Source: Candidatus Goldiibacteriota bacterium HGW-Goldbacteria-1
GTDB lineage: Bacteria; Oederibacteriota; PGYV01
Length of the DNA: 64,000 nt
Direction of reading: 5' to 3'
Assembly (NCBI GenBank): GCA_002839855.1
Contig: PGYV01000001.1
Coordinates: forward strand, 124,001 to 188,000
Shown in pieces: positions 33,894-42,541 of this stretch. Every line of letters begins with the position of its first letter. Within the stretch, counting starts at the first letter, position 1. Made by a program: the position numbers and the translations under genes. The notes under the pieces were generated by a model. It was not told the DNA's origin. It saw only the letters and a program-made list of their open reading frames with translations, and searched no databases.

Positions 33894-33922
33894 ATACCTA
33901 TACTTAAAAGATTAGACAAGCA
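33894..33922 (-). promoter_or_regulatory. Promoter of the GH8 gene with TTGTCTAA at -35
   Basis: TTGTCT is followed after 17 bp by TATAAT on the minus strand, with the -10 box about 40 nt upstream of the ATG at 33856. TTAACCG follows about 10 nt downstream of the -10 box. The boxes are recurrent across the polysaccharidase genes. Confidence 0.45.
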
Positions 33923-33978
33923 GTTTTTATAGAAGTTCCTGTAAAAAACGGCAGCTCGTAGGAGCGGAAAAGGTCAGA

Positions 33979-34022
33979 AAATGCGAGGGACAGAGGGACG
34001 GATGCACGGAGGGACGGAAGTA
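33979..34022. repeat. G-rich array of 'gagggacgga' units
   Basis: Four imperfect units, including gatgcacggagggacgga, which also occurs near 16740 and 52825. It lies in the 34.0-34.9 kb intergenic region. This region holds only repeats: two composite modules of hairpin, A/T-rich stretch, MITE-like element and a 'ctgcagctgggcag' tail. Confidence 0.6.
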
Positions 34023-34034
34023 AAATAAAAACAA

Positions 34035-34065
34035 ACTGCCGCACCCTAAAGGGATGCGCCTACCA
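34035..34065. repeat. REP-like hairpin
   Basis: ACTGCC and CTACCA flank a stem GCACCC/GGGATGC with loop TAAA. Confidence 0.55.
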
Positions 34066-34165
34066 CTGCATATAACCAAGCCCGGTAAACACGAGGGACG
34101 GAAATAAAAAACAAACATAAAACAAATATTGAAAATTCGAAATTGGATAATTAGAAGAAAACCAC

Positions 34166-34367
34166 AGGGGTTGGGTGTGTTTTTTCAGTGCGTGCCGCGA
34201 TAACCAAGTATGTATGCGGCAATCCGGATGTAATGCCACGCCGGCAGATTCGGATGTACCGCAAGTTCCCGGTTGCCAACGACGTTAACCAACCGGAGAT
34301 TTCAAGTTTGTTTGATTACAAGCACAGCAATTTGCGGCGCGTGCTGAAAAAATACACACAACCCCGG
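34166..34367. mobile_element. MITE-like inverted-repeat element, copy B
   Basis: 202 bp. The left arm is at 34166-34199 and the complementary right arm at 34334-34367. The interior is recognisably the same as in copies A, C and E (for example gccgcaagttcccggttgcc). It is followed at 34373-34404 by a 'gctgcagctgggcagctaag' stretch that also follows copy C. Confidence 0.7.
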
Positions 34368-34430
34368 TTAGGGCTGCAGCTGGGCAGCTAAGCGGCTGGG
34401 CAGCCGGGAAGTAAAAACAAATCTAAATCA

Positions 34431-34460
34431 ACTGCCGCACCTTAAAAGGTGCGCCTACCA
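34431..34460. repeat. REP-like hairpin
   Basis: ACTGCC and CTACCA flank a stem GCACCTT/AAGGTGC. Paired bases differ from the copy at 34035 but pairing is kept. Confidence 0.55.
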
Positions 34461-34526
34461 ATGCACATACCAAATCCGTAAAGACAAATATCGAAAATTC
34501 GAAATTCGAAAATTTGAAGAAAAACA

Positions 34527-34728
34527 CAGGGGTTGGGTGTGTTTTTTCAGTGCGTGCCGCGATAACCAAGTATATATGCAGCAATCCGGATGTAATGCCA
34601 CGCCGGCAAATCCGGTTGTGCCGCGGGTTCCCGATTGCCAATGAATTAACATAGTATAGATTTCAAGGTTGTTTGGATACAAGCATACCAATTTGCGGTG
34701 CGTGCTGAAAAAATACACACAACACCTG
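34527..34728. mobile_element. MITE-like inverted-repeat element, copy C
   Basis: 202 bp, with arms at 34527-34560 and 34695-34728. Copies B and C, with their upstream hairpins and downstream 'ctgcagctgggcag' tails, form a tandem pair of ~370-bp composite modules. The tail of this copy is at about 34734-34764. Confidence 0.7.
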
Positions 34729-34791
34729 GAAGACTGCAGCTGGGCAGCTAAGCGGCTGGGCAGCTAGGAAGTAAGAACAAATCAAAAATCT

Positions 34792-34822
34792 ACTGCCGCG
34801 GGCTGAAGACCCGCGTCTACCA
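34792..34822. repeat. REP-like hairpin
   Basis: ACTGCC and CTACCA flank a stem GCGGG/CCCGC with loop CTGAAGA. The stem sequence is different from the GCACC/GGTGC copies but still pairs. Confidence 0.55.
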
Positions 34823-34845
34823 GTACAAATTCAAATACATAGAAC

Positions 34846-34867
34846 AAGCCGCAATATATTGCGGCTC
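34846..34867. terminator. Hairpin downstream of the malQ-linked gene
   Basis: AGCCGCAATATATTGCGGCT is a perfect palindrome 18 nt past the stop codon at 34885. On the minus strand it is followed by TGTTCT, so it would be a weak terminator at best. The CTCTAC beside it recalls the flank of the REP-like hairpins. Confidence 0.4.
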
Positions 34868-34884
34868 TACGATAAAAAACTTTA

Positions 34885-35319
34885 TCAGCTTAACACCATT
34901 TCCCATTCGCTGACTTTGTTGTCACCAAAAAACAGATACCCTTTGTTCATATAACTTCCATCCTGCCTGAATTCAAATGTTTCAAATCCGGTGTATTTAT
35001 TATCCGTGGAGATGTATGTGGAAACTATATATGTGCCGGCTATTAAAAACTTCCCCTTAAAATTTCCGCTGGTGGGGTTTTTTGATTCCCATTCGGTTTC
35101 GTGTTTCCCTTTTTTTACCGGCTTTACCGTATAACTGTTTTTTAATTCCAGCACTTTATTTAATTTAACCGGAAGCCTCATCGTGCTTTCAATAGTTATC
35201 TTTCCCCTTTTAAACAGCACTTCTGTTTCTCCTGTTGCCTTTATCTTTCTGCCCTTATCGTCAACATACGTGCCTTTCGCGATCCACAGCCTCTGTTCTT
35301 CAAGAAAAATCCCCGCCAT
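34885..35319 (-). CDS. Conserved-looking hypothetical beta-rich protein
   Basis: A 144-residue protein with no signal peptide or membrane segment. It reads as alternating beta strands (GTYVDDKGRKIKATGETEVL, then repeated K/E-rich strands), suggesting a small beta-barrel such as a lipocalin-like fold. No family was recognised. It starts 13 nt after the malQ stop with a good AGGAGGGTAC site, so it is very likely co-transcribed with malQ. That hints at a role in alpha-glucan metabolism, which is inference only. Confidence 0.7.
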   Translation of the reverse strand: MAGIFLEEQRLWIAKGTYVDDKGRKIKATGETEVLFKRGKITIESTMRLPVKLNKVLELKNSYTVKPVKKGKHETEWESKNPTSGNFKGKFLIAGTYIVSTYISTDNKYTGFETFEFRQDGSYMNKGYLFFGDNKVSEWEMVLS

Positions 35320-35332
35320 TGTACCCTCCTTA

Positions 35333-37153
35333 TTATATTCTGTCTGCTTTTTTAACTATCTCTTTAATCTGCCCGTTTATTTCCAAAGACAGCATTTCTT
35401 CCAGCGAAAGCGGCATTACAATTGACCAGTTGCTGTTATCAACGCTGCCCGGTACGTTTATCCTTGTGTCGCGGATGTCCCATTTATCAAAAGCATTACC
35501 CAGCGACAGCCAGTCCACTATAAGCTGTATGGAAAATACGGACACGGTTTCATTGGCTTTGATAAGCGCGGCTTTTACAAGTTCTTTTTCAGTAGAATTA
35601 TCATTACATCCCGTAAAGTACATAAATTTCTTTTTTTCAAACGCGGCTTCATTGAACATATCATAGAACATCCACGCTTTATCGCGCGAAGCATTCAGCG
35701 CCGCAAGCACGTCTTCCGCGCTTTTAAGTTCTGTTTTAAACCTTATCCTGGCGGCGTTCTTTGCGGCCGGCTGAAAAAGCGTTTTTCTGACATAGGCGGT
35801 TTCAAAATTATTCTCTTCGCACAGTTTTTCCACAAGCAGCGCGTCCACCGTGCCGCACTCATCCTTCCACCATAAAAGAAACGGGCTTGTGTCATGGCTG
35901 GAAATTATGGCGGATGCATTTACCCTGTACTGAACGGGATTTTTATAATCATAGGAATTTCCCCAGTCGCGTGTCCAGCGCTGCACATCCATTCCCGGTA
36001 TGCCGTATTCCAGAAGCGTTTCATAGGAACACACCGGCACCACTCCCAGGTCTTCCGCGCACGGCAGCATATCACAGCTGTTTATCATCGCGTCAAGTAT
36101 CTTCTGCCCGGCTTCTTTCCATTTGTCCTCTTCCGGCGGGTCAAAAGCCCCGTTTAAACCGTACGTGTTATCCGGCTCGTCCGTGCTTATGGTCCACAGC
36201 CTGAAAAGCCCCACAAAATGGTCAATGCGGAACATGTCATAAAAATTTTCGGAATATTTTACTTTTTCAATAAGGTAGTCAAAGCCGTGTTTTTCAATGC
36301 GCTCCCAGTTATACGGCGGCATTCCCCATTTTTGCCCCTTTGCAAAGTACATATCAGGCGGCGCGCCGGAGCTTAAATTAAGTTTAAAATAATTCTGGTT
36401 TGCCCACACATCCGCGCTGTCGCGCGACACCAGAAAAGGGATATCGCCCTGTAAGAACACGCCCTTATCATTGCAGTATTTTTTGGCATCGGCAAACTGC
36501 AGGTAAAGTTCATACTGCAGCCACCTGTAAAATTCAAAAGCCGCGCTTTCCTGTTCACAGAAAAGTTTTACCGCGTCCTCTTCCCTTAACCTGTAAACTT
36601 CTTCCCAGTCGGTCCAGCTTTTCTGTTCGTATTTATCCTTAAGCGCTTTGTATGCCGCGTAATCATCCAGCCAAAATTTATTGGCACTTTTAAATTTTTT
36701 ATAACTTTTATTTTCAGTGTCAAAATCCGAAAAAATATTAAAGAGCAGCCTAAGCTTTTCGCCCTTAACCTTATAGTTTACCCTCTTATTGCCCGCCGGG
36801 AACTTTTTCTTAAGTTTTGCAATTTCCGCTTCGTGTTTGCCGCCCCCCTTTATTTCATCTATTCTAAGATACATAGGGTCAAGCGCAAATGTGCTCTGGC
36901 AGTCATAAGGGGTGAAATTAAACCCAGAATCATTCATGGGTAATAACTGTATTACGCTTAAACCCGCCTGCACACACCAGTCAGCCAGCAGTTTTATATC
37001 CGGAATTTCACCAATGCCCATACTGTTTTTGGAGTATAAAGAGAATAAAGGGGCAAGGACGCCCGCCCTTCTTTTGGCGCCGAACCGCTGCCATTTATCG
37101 GCTGTTTTTGATTTTAAGAATAATCCATACGTGTCTTCCGGGTATAAAGGCAT
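35333..37153 (-). CDS. malQ: 4-alpha-glucanotransferase (amylomaltase, GH77)
   Basis: A 606-residue GH77 enzyme that transfers alpha-1,4-glucan segments between maltodextrins and releases glucose. Diagnostic motifs are SMGIGEIPDIKLLADWC, SVIQLLPMNDSGFNFTPYDC, MFRIDHFVGLFRLW (catalytic Asp), PCAEDLGVVP (acid/base Glu) and SSHDTSPFLLWW. The length is typical. It is cytoplasmic. With glgB 3 kb away it points to glycogen storage and use. The ATG at 37153 follows GGAGGT at 37158-37163. A TATAAT at 37187-37192 (minus strand) is a likely -10, with only a weak -35 (TATACA). Confidence 0.93.
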   Translation of the reverse strand: MPLYPEDTYGLFLKSKTADKWQRFGAKRRAGVLAPLFSLYSKNSMGIGEIPDIKLLADWCVQAGLSVIQLLPMNDSGFNFTPYDCQSTFALDPMYLRIDEIKGGGKHEAEIAKLKKKFPAGNKRVNYKVKGEKLRLLFNIFSDFDTENKSYKKFKSANKFWLDDYAAYKALKDKYEQKSWTDWEEVYRLREEDAVKLFCEQESAAFEFYRWLQYELYLQFADAKKYCNDKGVFLQGDIPFLVSRDSADVWANQNYFKLNLSSGAPPDMYFAKGQKWGMPPYNWERIEKHGFDYLIEKVKYSENFYDMFRIDHFVGLFRLWTISTDEPDNTYGLNGAFDPPEEDKWKEAGQKILDAMINSCDMLPCAEDLGVVPVCSYETLLEYGIPGMDVQRWTRDWGNSYDYKNPVQYRVNASAIISSHDTSPFLLWWKDECGTVDALLVEKLCEENNFETAYVRKTLFQPAAKNAARIRFKTELKSAEDVLAALNASRDKAWMFYDMFNEAAFEKKKFMYFTGCNDNSTEKELVKAALIKANETVSVFSIQLIVDWLSLGNAFDKWDIRDTRINVPGSVDNSNWSIVMPLSLEEMLSLEINGQIKEIVKKADRI

Positions 37154-37420
37154 ATAACCTCCAGCAATGATATGTCATACCGTGATATTATACAGAGCAG
37201 GCGTGGATTTGTATATTAATAATTCAGCTGACTTTGCATTCTAACGTAAATAAAACCTGTTGTTTTTAAGAGTATAGGCGTAATAAGTTTTGCCCCTACA
37301 CTATAATATATTTACATTATTTAAAGCTGTAAAATAAAAGAAACCGCGGGCTCATACGAACCTTATGCCGCAGCTCTTTTATCACTCATCGCTATCTTGC
37401 CCGCTCACAGTTTGTCTGTA

Positions 37421-38044
37421 TTACATTACCAGATTTATAAACCCTGTTAACCCGGAAACTATGCGGTTTTCTTTGATGGTATTTCTAAGAAAGCCCTCCT
37501 TATATAACCCTGACACTCCATAAAAAACAAAACCGGCAAAGACGGCAAAAAACGCCGCCCATATTAACCTTCCAAAAAAACTTATAAAAAATACCCATCC
37601 CGAAAGTTTATAATTTTTGCCCGCCGCCGACTTGATTGCACTACCGACAAATTCATCCACCTGTCCAAATAGCCTCCACGACCCTTGGGTTATTTTCCCT
37701 GCCAGCGCGTTGTCTTTTAACAGCACCGCTCCTTTCATAATCGCGTTAATTTCAGCGGAGTTTTCAGGCCGTACAACCGCAAAAAATTCAAGTGCGCTTT
37801 TTACGCTTTCAAAACTGCCGTTTACACCGTCAGGCAACACAGATAAGGATGTCTGGGCGGACACCAATGCGGATATATTCTTTCTTAGCATTACAGCCTC
37901 TGAATATATTTTTTTATCCTGCGATACCATAGCGGTTATATGATTTTGTGCTGCATTTGTTATTAAATTGGAAACCACGGAAAAAATCACCGCCGCTGCC
38001 AGAAGTATCATGGAAATTCTTAAAATTTTCATTGTTTTGCTCAT
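37421..38044 (-). CDS. Membrane-anchored hypothetical protein
   Basis: About 207 residues. I start it at the ATG at 38044 because GGAGGG lies just upstream; the ATG at 38065 precedes that site. A helix at ~5-28 and another at ~140-165 flank a ~110-residue extracytoplasmic stretch (AAQNHITAMVSQDKKIYSEA onward) that looks helical. The layout is that of a chemoreceptor-type sensor or small stress-response membrane protein without an output domain. The C-terminal 40 residues would be cytoplasmic. No family was recognised. The flanking gaps (37154-37420 and 38066-38433) show no gene. Confidence 0.6.
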   Translation of the reverse strand: MSKTMKILRISMILLAAAVIFSVVSNLITNAAQNHITAMVSQDKKIYSEAVMLRKNISALVSAQTSLSVLPDGVNGSFESVKSALEFFAVVRPENSAEINAIMKGAVLLKDNALAGKITQGSWRLFGQVDEFVGSAIKSAAGKNYKLSGWVFFISFFGRLIWAAFFAVFAGFVFYGVSGLYKEGFLRNTIKENRIVSGLTGFINLVM

Positions 38045-38433
38045 TTTAACCCTCCGTATTGTCACTACATATCAATACAGAGCAATAACCGTGCCGTGGT
38101 TATACGCTTTAAACAGGGGCTTTTTGGCACAGTGTATGATTATAACCGTCCTAAATCTGCAACTAATATCAAAAACAGGACATAGTTTTTTTGAATTATG
38201 GGGTATAAAACAAGGGGTTTTATGCGGTTATTCCGCTTACATAAGCCTTATCTGACAAAGCTTAATCAGGTTTAAAGAATCTAAAAGTCTTTCTAATTTT
38301 TGTTTACTTCCCTGTACTGCCAGACATACCAATAAAAATTTCCCGCCACGCATTCGCTGTTTCATGATAAAGCCTCTGTAACATAAATATTATTTTTTAT
38401 TTAGGTTTTTTAGCTGATGCCCTATTTATTTTT

Positions 38434-39537
38434 TCAGGTTATTATCGTCTTTTTAAATGCGGCGGATTCGCCATATTTAGCCTTTGCCTCTTCAAGCATA
38501 AAATCATCTCTTTCCTTCTCTATACCTTCTTTCAGTTCTTTCTCCGGCGGCATTATCTGCTTTAGTTCATCCGGCATCCTGTTAGTCAGCCTGTATTCAG
38601 CCACACCAACAGGATTTTTGGTATTTTTTAAGGCATACTCAACCGTAATCTTACTCTTATCGGCACAAAGTATTATGCCTATTGCCGGATTTTCACCATC
38701 GTATTTTGCCCGGTCATTCAGCAGGTTCAGATAAAAGTCCATCTTTCCCGCGTATTCAGGCTGAAACTTACCTGTTTTAAGTTCTATCGCCACAAGACTT
38801 TTCAGTTTACGGTTGAAAAACAACAAATCTATAAAATACTCTGTCCCGTCAAGCGTCAGCCTGTACTGGTTGCCGATGAAACAAAACCCCGCACCAAGTT
38901 CCAGCATAAAACACTTCACCCTCTCAACCAGCCGTTTTTCAAGCTTTCTTTCAAGTACCGGTTTTGTGATACCTAAAAAACCCAGATTATAAACACTCTT
39001 CATTGATTCGTCAGCCTGCTCGGCCAAATTTGCAGGCAAAGCTTTTGTGTAATTATTCTGTTTCCCTGCCTTTAAAGAATATCTGTAAGCATCGGATTTA
39101 ATCTGATTAAGTAAAACATTGTGTGTCCATCCATTTTCAATACATGTATTTATATAGTATTCCCTCTCTTTTATATCCTTAACCTTCTGCATAATCAGTA
39201 TGTTTTTACCCCATGACAAAAGTAGCACAAGTCGTGCTACTTTTGCGCTATCTTTGTATTCCAGGTAAAATAGTCTCATTCTCCATAAATTATGCGGTGA
39301 AAATCCATGACTGTTGCCAAACTCATTTGTCAGGTCATTAGACAGTCTTTTAACAACAGAATCCCCCCATTTATATTTGGCTTGTTTTTCAACAATTTCT
39401 TTCCCTATATCCCAATACATAGAGATAGATTCCCTGTCTATGGACCTGGCAGCGCTTATTCTGGCAGATACTACCCTGGCCTTTATTTCTTCATAAAACT
39501 TTTTATATCCTGTCATCTTCATTTTAATTTTCCCCAT
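38434..39537 (-). CDS. DUF1016/YhcG family PDDEXK nuclease-domain protein
   Basis: A 367-residue protein. Residues ~10-150 are the YhcG N-terminal region (DRESISMYWDIGKEIVEKQA, SHGFSPHNLWRMRLFYLEY). Residues ~190-340 hold the PD-(D/E)XK nuclease fold with FIDLLFFNRKLKSLVAIELKTGKF, where the Asp and the E-x-K motif are intact. Homologues are scattered in genomes, frequently beside restriction or other mobile genes, and the function is not settled. It stands alone here with a clear GGGGAG ribosome site. An 11-bp-arm palindrome lies inside its coding sequence (39218-39244). Confidence 0.88.
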   Translation of the reverse strand: MGKIKMKMTGYKKFYEEIKARVVSARISAARSIDRESISMYWDIGKEIVEKQAKYKWGDSVVKRLSNDLTNEFGNSHGFSPHNLWRMRLFYLEYKDSAKVARLVLLLSWGKNILIMQKVKDIKEREYYINTCIENGWTHNVLLNQIKSDAYRYSLKAGKQNNYTKALPANLAEQADESMKSVYNLGFLGITKPVLERKLEKRLVERVKCFMLELGAGFCFIGNQYRLTLDGTEYFIDLLFFNRKLKSLVAIELKTGKFQPEYAGKMDFYLNLLNDRAKYDGENPAIGIILCADKSKITVEYALKNTKNPVGVAEYRLTNRMPDELKQIMPPEKELKEGIEKERDDFMLEEAKAKYGESAAFKKTIIT

Positions 39538-39675
39538 ATTTATCTCCCCTGTATTATAAAAAATAATTTTAATTTTATTATGTCAACAAATCAAAATTTC
39601 CGGTCAGATTCCGATCTCCCACGTTGCATCTATCCATTTTTTTGGCGTCAGATAAAACCGTTCAACCCCGCCTTG

Positions 39676-39709
39676 ATTTTAAAGGTAACGGATTCGTTGC
39701 CTTTAAAAT
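39676..39709. repeat. Hairpin-forming inverted repeat in the 39.5-39.9 kb gap
   Basis: Arms ATTTTAAAGGTAACG (39676-39690) and its complement (39695-39709) differ at one position and leave a 4-nt loop. The remaining part of the 39538-39932 gap is A/T-rich with no recognised gene. A 24-codon minus-strand frame (39648-39722) covers the hairpin. Confidence 0.4.
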
Positions 39710-39932
39710 TCACTTTGTACATTTACCCCCTACAGCCCTTTCTTTTATCTTTGTATTGCCCCCTCTATGTTTATTCAAATACACACTACTGAATATTTTA
39801 ACAAAGACGCAGGCACGCTGCAAAACGCGCATAGCGTTCCATAAAATCCGCACTGTTACATTTTAGAAAAACCCGCCCCCATTTGCGTTCATTCAATAAT
39901 AACGCTTCCCAAAAATAAATCAATTTTATTTT

Positions 39933-40439
39933 CTAAACAAATTTCTCCATAATATAATCATCCATTATAAACCCGTGCCCTATATCTTTTATTATTTCAC
40001 GGACTTTCATGTATCCCATTTTTTCGTACGCCTTAATGGAATTTTTATTGTTTTTATGGACGTTTAAAGATATCCTTGTAAGCCCTTCTTCTTTTGTCCT
40101 TTTCTCCGCGAATTCGCTCATAAACTTTCCCAGCCCCTGATTTCTTAACCTGTTTACCACATACAGTTTGCTTAAGTACATCGCGCTGCCCTTATTTTCC
40201 AGCGCCATATAGCCGGCGTCTGTGCCGTTGAGGGAAAGGATATAGTACTCCGCGCCGTCGTGAATTTCTTTTATTATCCGCTCTTCGGATTGATAGGTTT
40301 CAAGCATATACTTAACCTGTGCTTCACCTATGATAGGGGTATAATGCTCCGGCCATATTTCATTGATAAGTGTCAAAAGCCGGCCTGTGTGTTCTTTTCC
40401 CTTCACTTTTATCAGTGAAGGTTTTTTGCCGCCGGGCAT
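39933..40439 (-). CDS. GNAT family N-acetyltransferase
   Basis: A 168-residue acetyltransferase of the GNAT fold. The acetyl-CoA loop is VVNRLRNQGLGKFMSEFA (Q/R-x-x-G-x-G/A type), followed by ISLNVHKNNKNSIKAYEKMG, the usual beta-alpha end. The substrate is unknown; small amines, spermidine-like compounds or protein N-termini are possible. Its start codon overlaps the glgB stop by one base (TAATG at 40437-40441), so it is translated with glgB. A direct metabolic link to glycogen is not evident. Confidence 0.85.
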   Translation of the reverse strand: MPGGKKPSLIKVKGKEHTGRLLTLINEIWPEHYTPIIGEAQVKYMLETYQSEERIIKEIHDGAEYYILSLNGTDAGYMALENKGSAMYLSKLYVVNRLRNQGLGKFMSEFAEKRTKEEGLTRISLNVHKNNKNSIKAYEKMGYMKVREIIKDIGHGFIMDDYIMEKFV

Positions 40440-42361
40440 TACGGCCTGCGCTTAAACGCCACTACGCCCAAAGGCGGCAGTGTAATAGAGATGGATTTTT
40501 CCATTCCGTTCCACGGGGTGTCCTGTGAATGCACTCCGCCCATATTGCCCTGATTGCTTCCCCAGTATTCATGGGAATCAGAATTAAATATCTCTTCCCA
40601 GAAGCCGCCGTCCGGTACGCCAAGCAGGTAATTGGACCTGACAACAGGGGTTAAGTTGCATATTACCACTATGGAATCGTCTATGAAAAGTTCGTTTTTT
40701 CTGACAAAAGAAAGCACAGAGTCTTCGTAATTTCCGCAGTCCAGCCACTGAAAGCCGGTCCAGTCGTGCTCGTGTTTATTAAGCCCGGGTTCGCTAACAT
40801 AAAGTTCATTAAGTTTTTTAACCATTTTCTTTACGCCGTCATGGTTGTAATACCCGGCTGATTCCCAGTTTAAACTTACATTCACGTTCCACTCTTCCCA
40901 CTGTCCGAATTCATCGCCCATAAACAGCATTTTCTTTCCGGGATGAAACCACATGTAAGATAAAAGCGCGCGAAGGTTGGCAAATTTCTGCCAGTCATCA
41001 CCCGGCATCTTTTTTATTAAAGACCCTTTTAAATGCACCACTTCATCATGGGACAATGGCAGCATAAAGTTTTCGGTAAACGCGTACATCATTGAAAAAG
41101 TAAGGTTGTTCTGGTGCCATTTTCTGTAAACTGTGTCCTTGGAAAAATATGAAAGCGTATCATTCATCCAGCCCATGTTCCATTTAAAACCAAACCCAAG
41201 CCCGCCGGCGTAAAGCGGCCTTGTGACCATGGGCCATGACGTGGACTCTTCCGCTATTGTCTGCGTGTCAGGATATTCTTTATAAACCGTCTCGTTGAAT
41301 TTCTTTAAAAAATCAATAGCCTCTAAGTTTTCCCTGCCCCCGAATTTGTTCGGTATCCATTCGCCTTCTTTGCGCGAATAGTCCAGATAAAGCATGGAAG
41401 CCACCGCGTCAACACGCAGGCCGTCTATGTGATATTTATCCAGCCAGAAAAGCGCGTTAGAGATTAAGAAATTTATTACTTCGTGCCTTCCATAATTAAA
41501 TATGGCGGAACCCCAGTCCGGGTGAAATCCCTGACGCGGGTCAGCGTGTTCATATAAATGCGTGCCGTCAAAATACATAAGGCCGTATTCATCAGACGGA
41601 AAATGCGAAGGCACCCAGTCAAGTATTACGCCAATGCCGTTCTTATGCATGTGTTCCACAAAATACATAAAATCCTGCGGCGTGCCGTAGCGCGAAGTGG
41701 GCGCAAAAAAACCTACAACCTGATAACCCCACGAAGCAAAAAACGGGTGTTCCATAACCGGCATTAATTCCACGTGGGTAAAGCCCATATACTTGCAGTA
41801 TTCCGCCAGCTGGAGCGCGGTTTCTTTGTAGCCAAGCGATTCAAGGCCGTCGCCTGTTTTGCGCCAGCTTCCAAGGTGCACTTCATATATGGACATGGGC
41901 GCGTTAAGCGCGTTTTTCTTGTGCCGTTCTTTCATCCATTCATCATCTGACCAGTTGTAATCGGTATCCCATACCACAGACGCCGTTTTTGGCGCGATTT
42001 CCCAGGATAGCCCAAACGGGTCGCCCTTATCAGCGCGGTAATCATTATGATTGCTTACGATGTGATATTTGTATATTTCGCCTTTGCCTATCCCCGGAAT
42101 AAAACCTTCCCAGATTCCGGAATCATCCCAGCGCATTGTAAGGGCGTGCGCGGTGGAATCCCAATTGTTAAAATTACCTATTACAGAAACGTGTTTTGCG
42201 TTTGGCGCCCATACCGCGAAATTCACCCCGGTTTCCCCGTTTACAGTCCTGACATGAGACCCCATCTTGTCATAAAGGCGGAAATGATTGCCTTCTTTAT
42301 AAAGGTACACGTCGTGTTCGGTAAATACTGAAATTCCGTGCACTACTTTTCCGGCTGCCAT
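40439..42361 (-). CDS. glgB: 1,4-alpha-glucan branching enzyme (GH13)
   Basis: A 640-residue glycogen branching enzyme. The N-terminal CBM48 (VNFAVWAPNAKHVSVIGNFN) is followed by a GH13 barrel with GVILDWVPSHFP, nucleophile Asp in IDGLRVDAVASMLYLDY, acid/base Glu in TIAEES and the third Asp in LPLSHDEVVH. The C-terminal all-beta domain ends in VAFKRRP. It makes alpha-1,6 branches in glycogen in the cytoplasm. No glgA or glgC is present in the window. AAGGAG stands 6 nt before the ATG. It is divergent from the lipoprotein gene at 42542. Confidence 0.95.
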   Translation of the reverse strand: MAAGKVVHGISVFTEHDVYLYKEGNHFRLYDKMGSHVRTVNGETGVNFAVWAPNAKHVSVIGNFNNWDSTAHALTMRWDDSGIWEGFIPGIGKGEIYKYHIVSNHNDYRADKGDPFGLSWEIAPKTASVVWDTDYNWSDDEWMKERHKKNALNAPMSIYEVHLGSWRKTGDGLESLGYKETALQLAEYCKYMGFTHVELMPVMEHPFFASWGYQVVGFFAPTSRYGTPQDFMYFVEHMHKNGIGVILDWVPSHFPSDEYGLMYFDGTHLYEHADPRQGFHPDWGSAIFNYGRHEVINFLISNALFWLDKYHIDGLRVDAVASMLYLDYSRKEGEWIPNKFGGRENLEAIDFLKKFNETVYKEYPDTQTIAEESTSWPMVTRPLYAGGLGFGFKWNMGWMNDTLSYFSKDTVYRKWHQNNLTFSMMYAFTENFMLPLSHDEVVHLKGSLIKKMPGDDWQKFANLRALLSYMWFHPGKKMLFMGDEFGQWEEWNVNVSLNWESAGYYNHDGVKKMVKKLNELYVSEPGLNKHEHDWTGFQWLDCGNYEDSVLSFVRKNELFIDDSIVVICNLTPVVRSNYLLGVPDGGFWEEIFNSDSHEYWGSNQGNMGGVHSQDTPWNGMEKSISITLPPLGVVAFKRRP

Positions 42362-42484
42362 ATGAAACTCCTTGAGGTGATATATTTTATATAGATCTCA
42401 TTATACACCAGCAGGACACTAAGTTAAATGGTAAAAATCAATACTGCTATACAGTATTTAAATCGGACAAAAAACAGATTAAAC

Positions 42485-42513
42485 TTGAAAAACAAACCAC
42501 TTTTATATATACT
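42485..42513 (+). promoter_or_regulatory. Promoter of the lipoprotein gene
   Basis: TTGAAA (42485-42490), a 17-bp spacer and TATACT (42508-42513) lie 28 nt upstream of the ATG at 42542. GGGGAGG sits between them and the start codon. Confidence 0.6.
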
Positions 42514-42541
42514 TTCTTTAATAAAAAAAGGGGAGGTTCAT

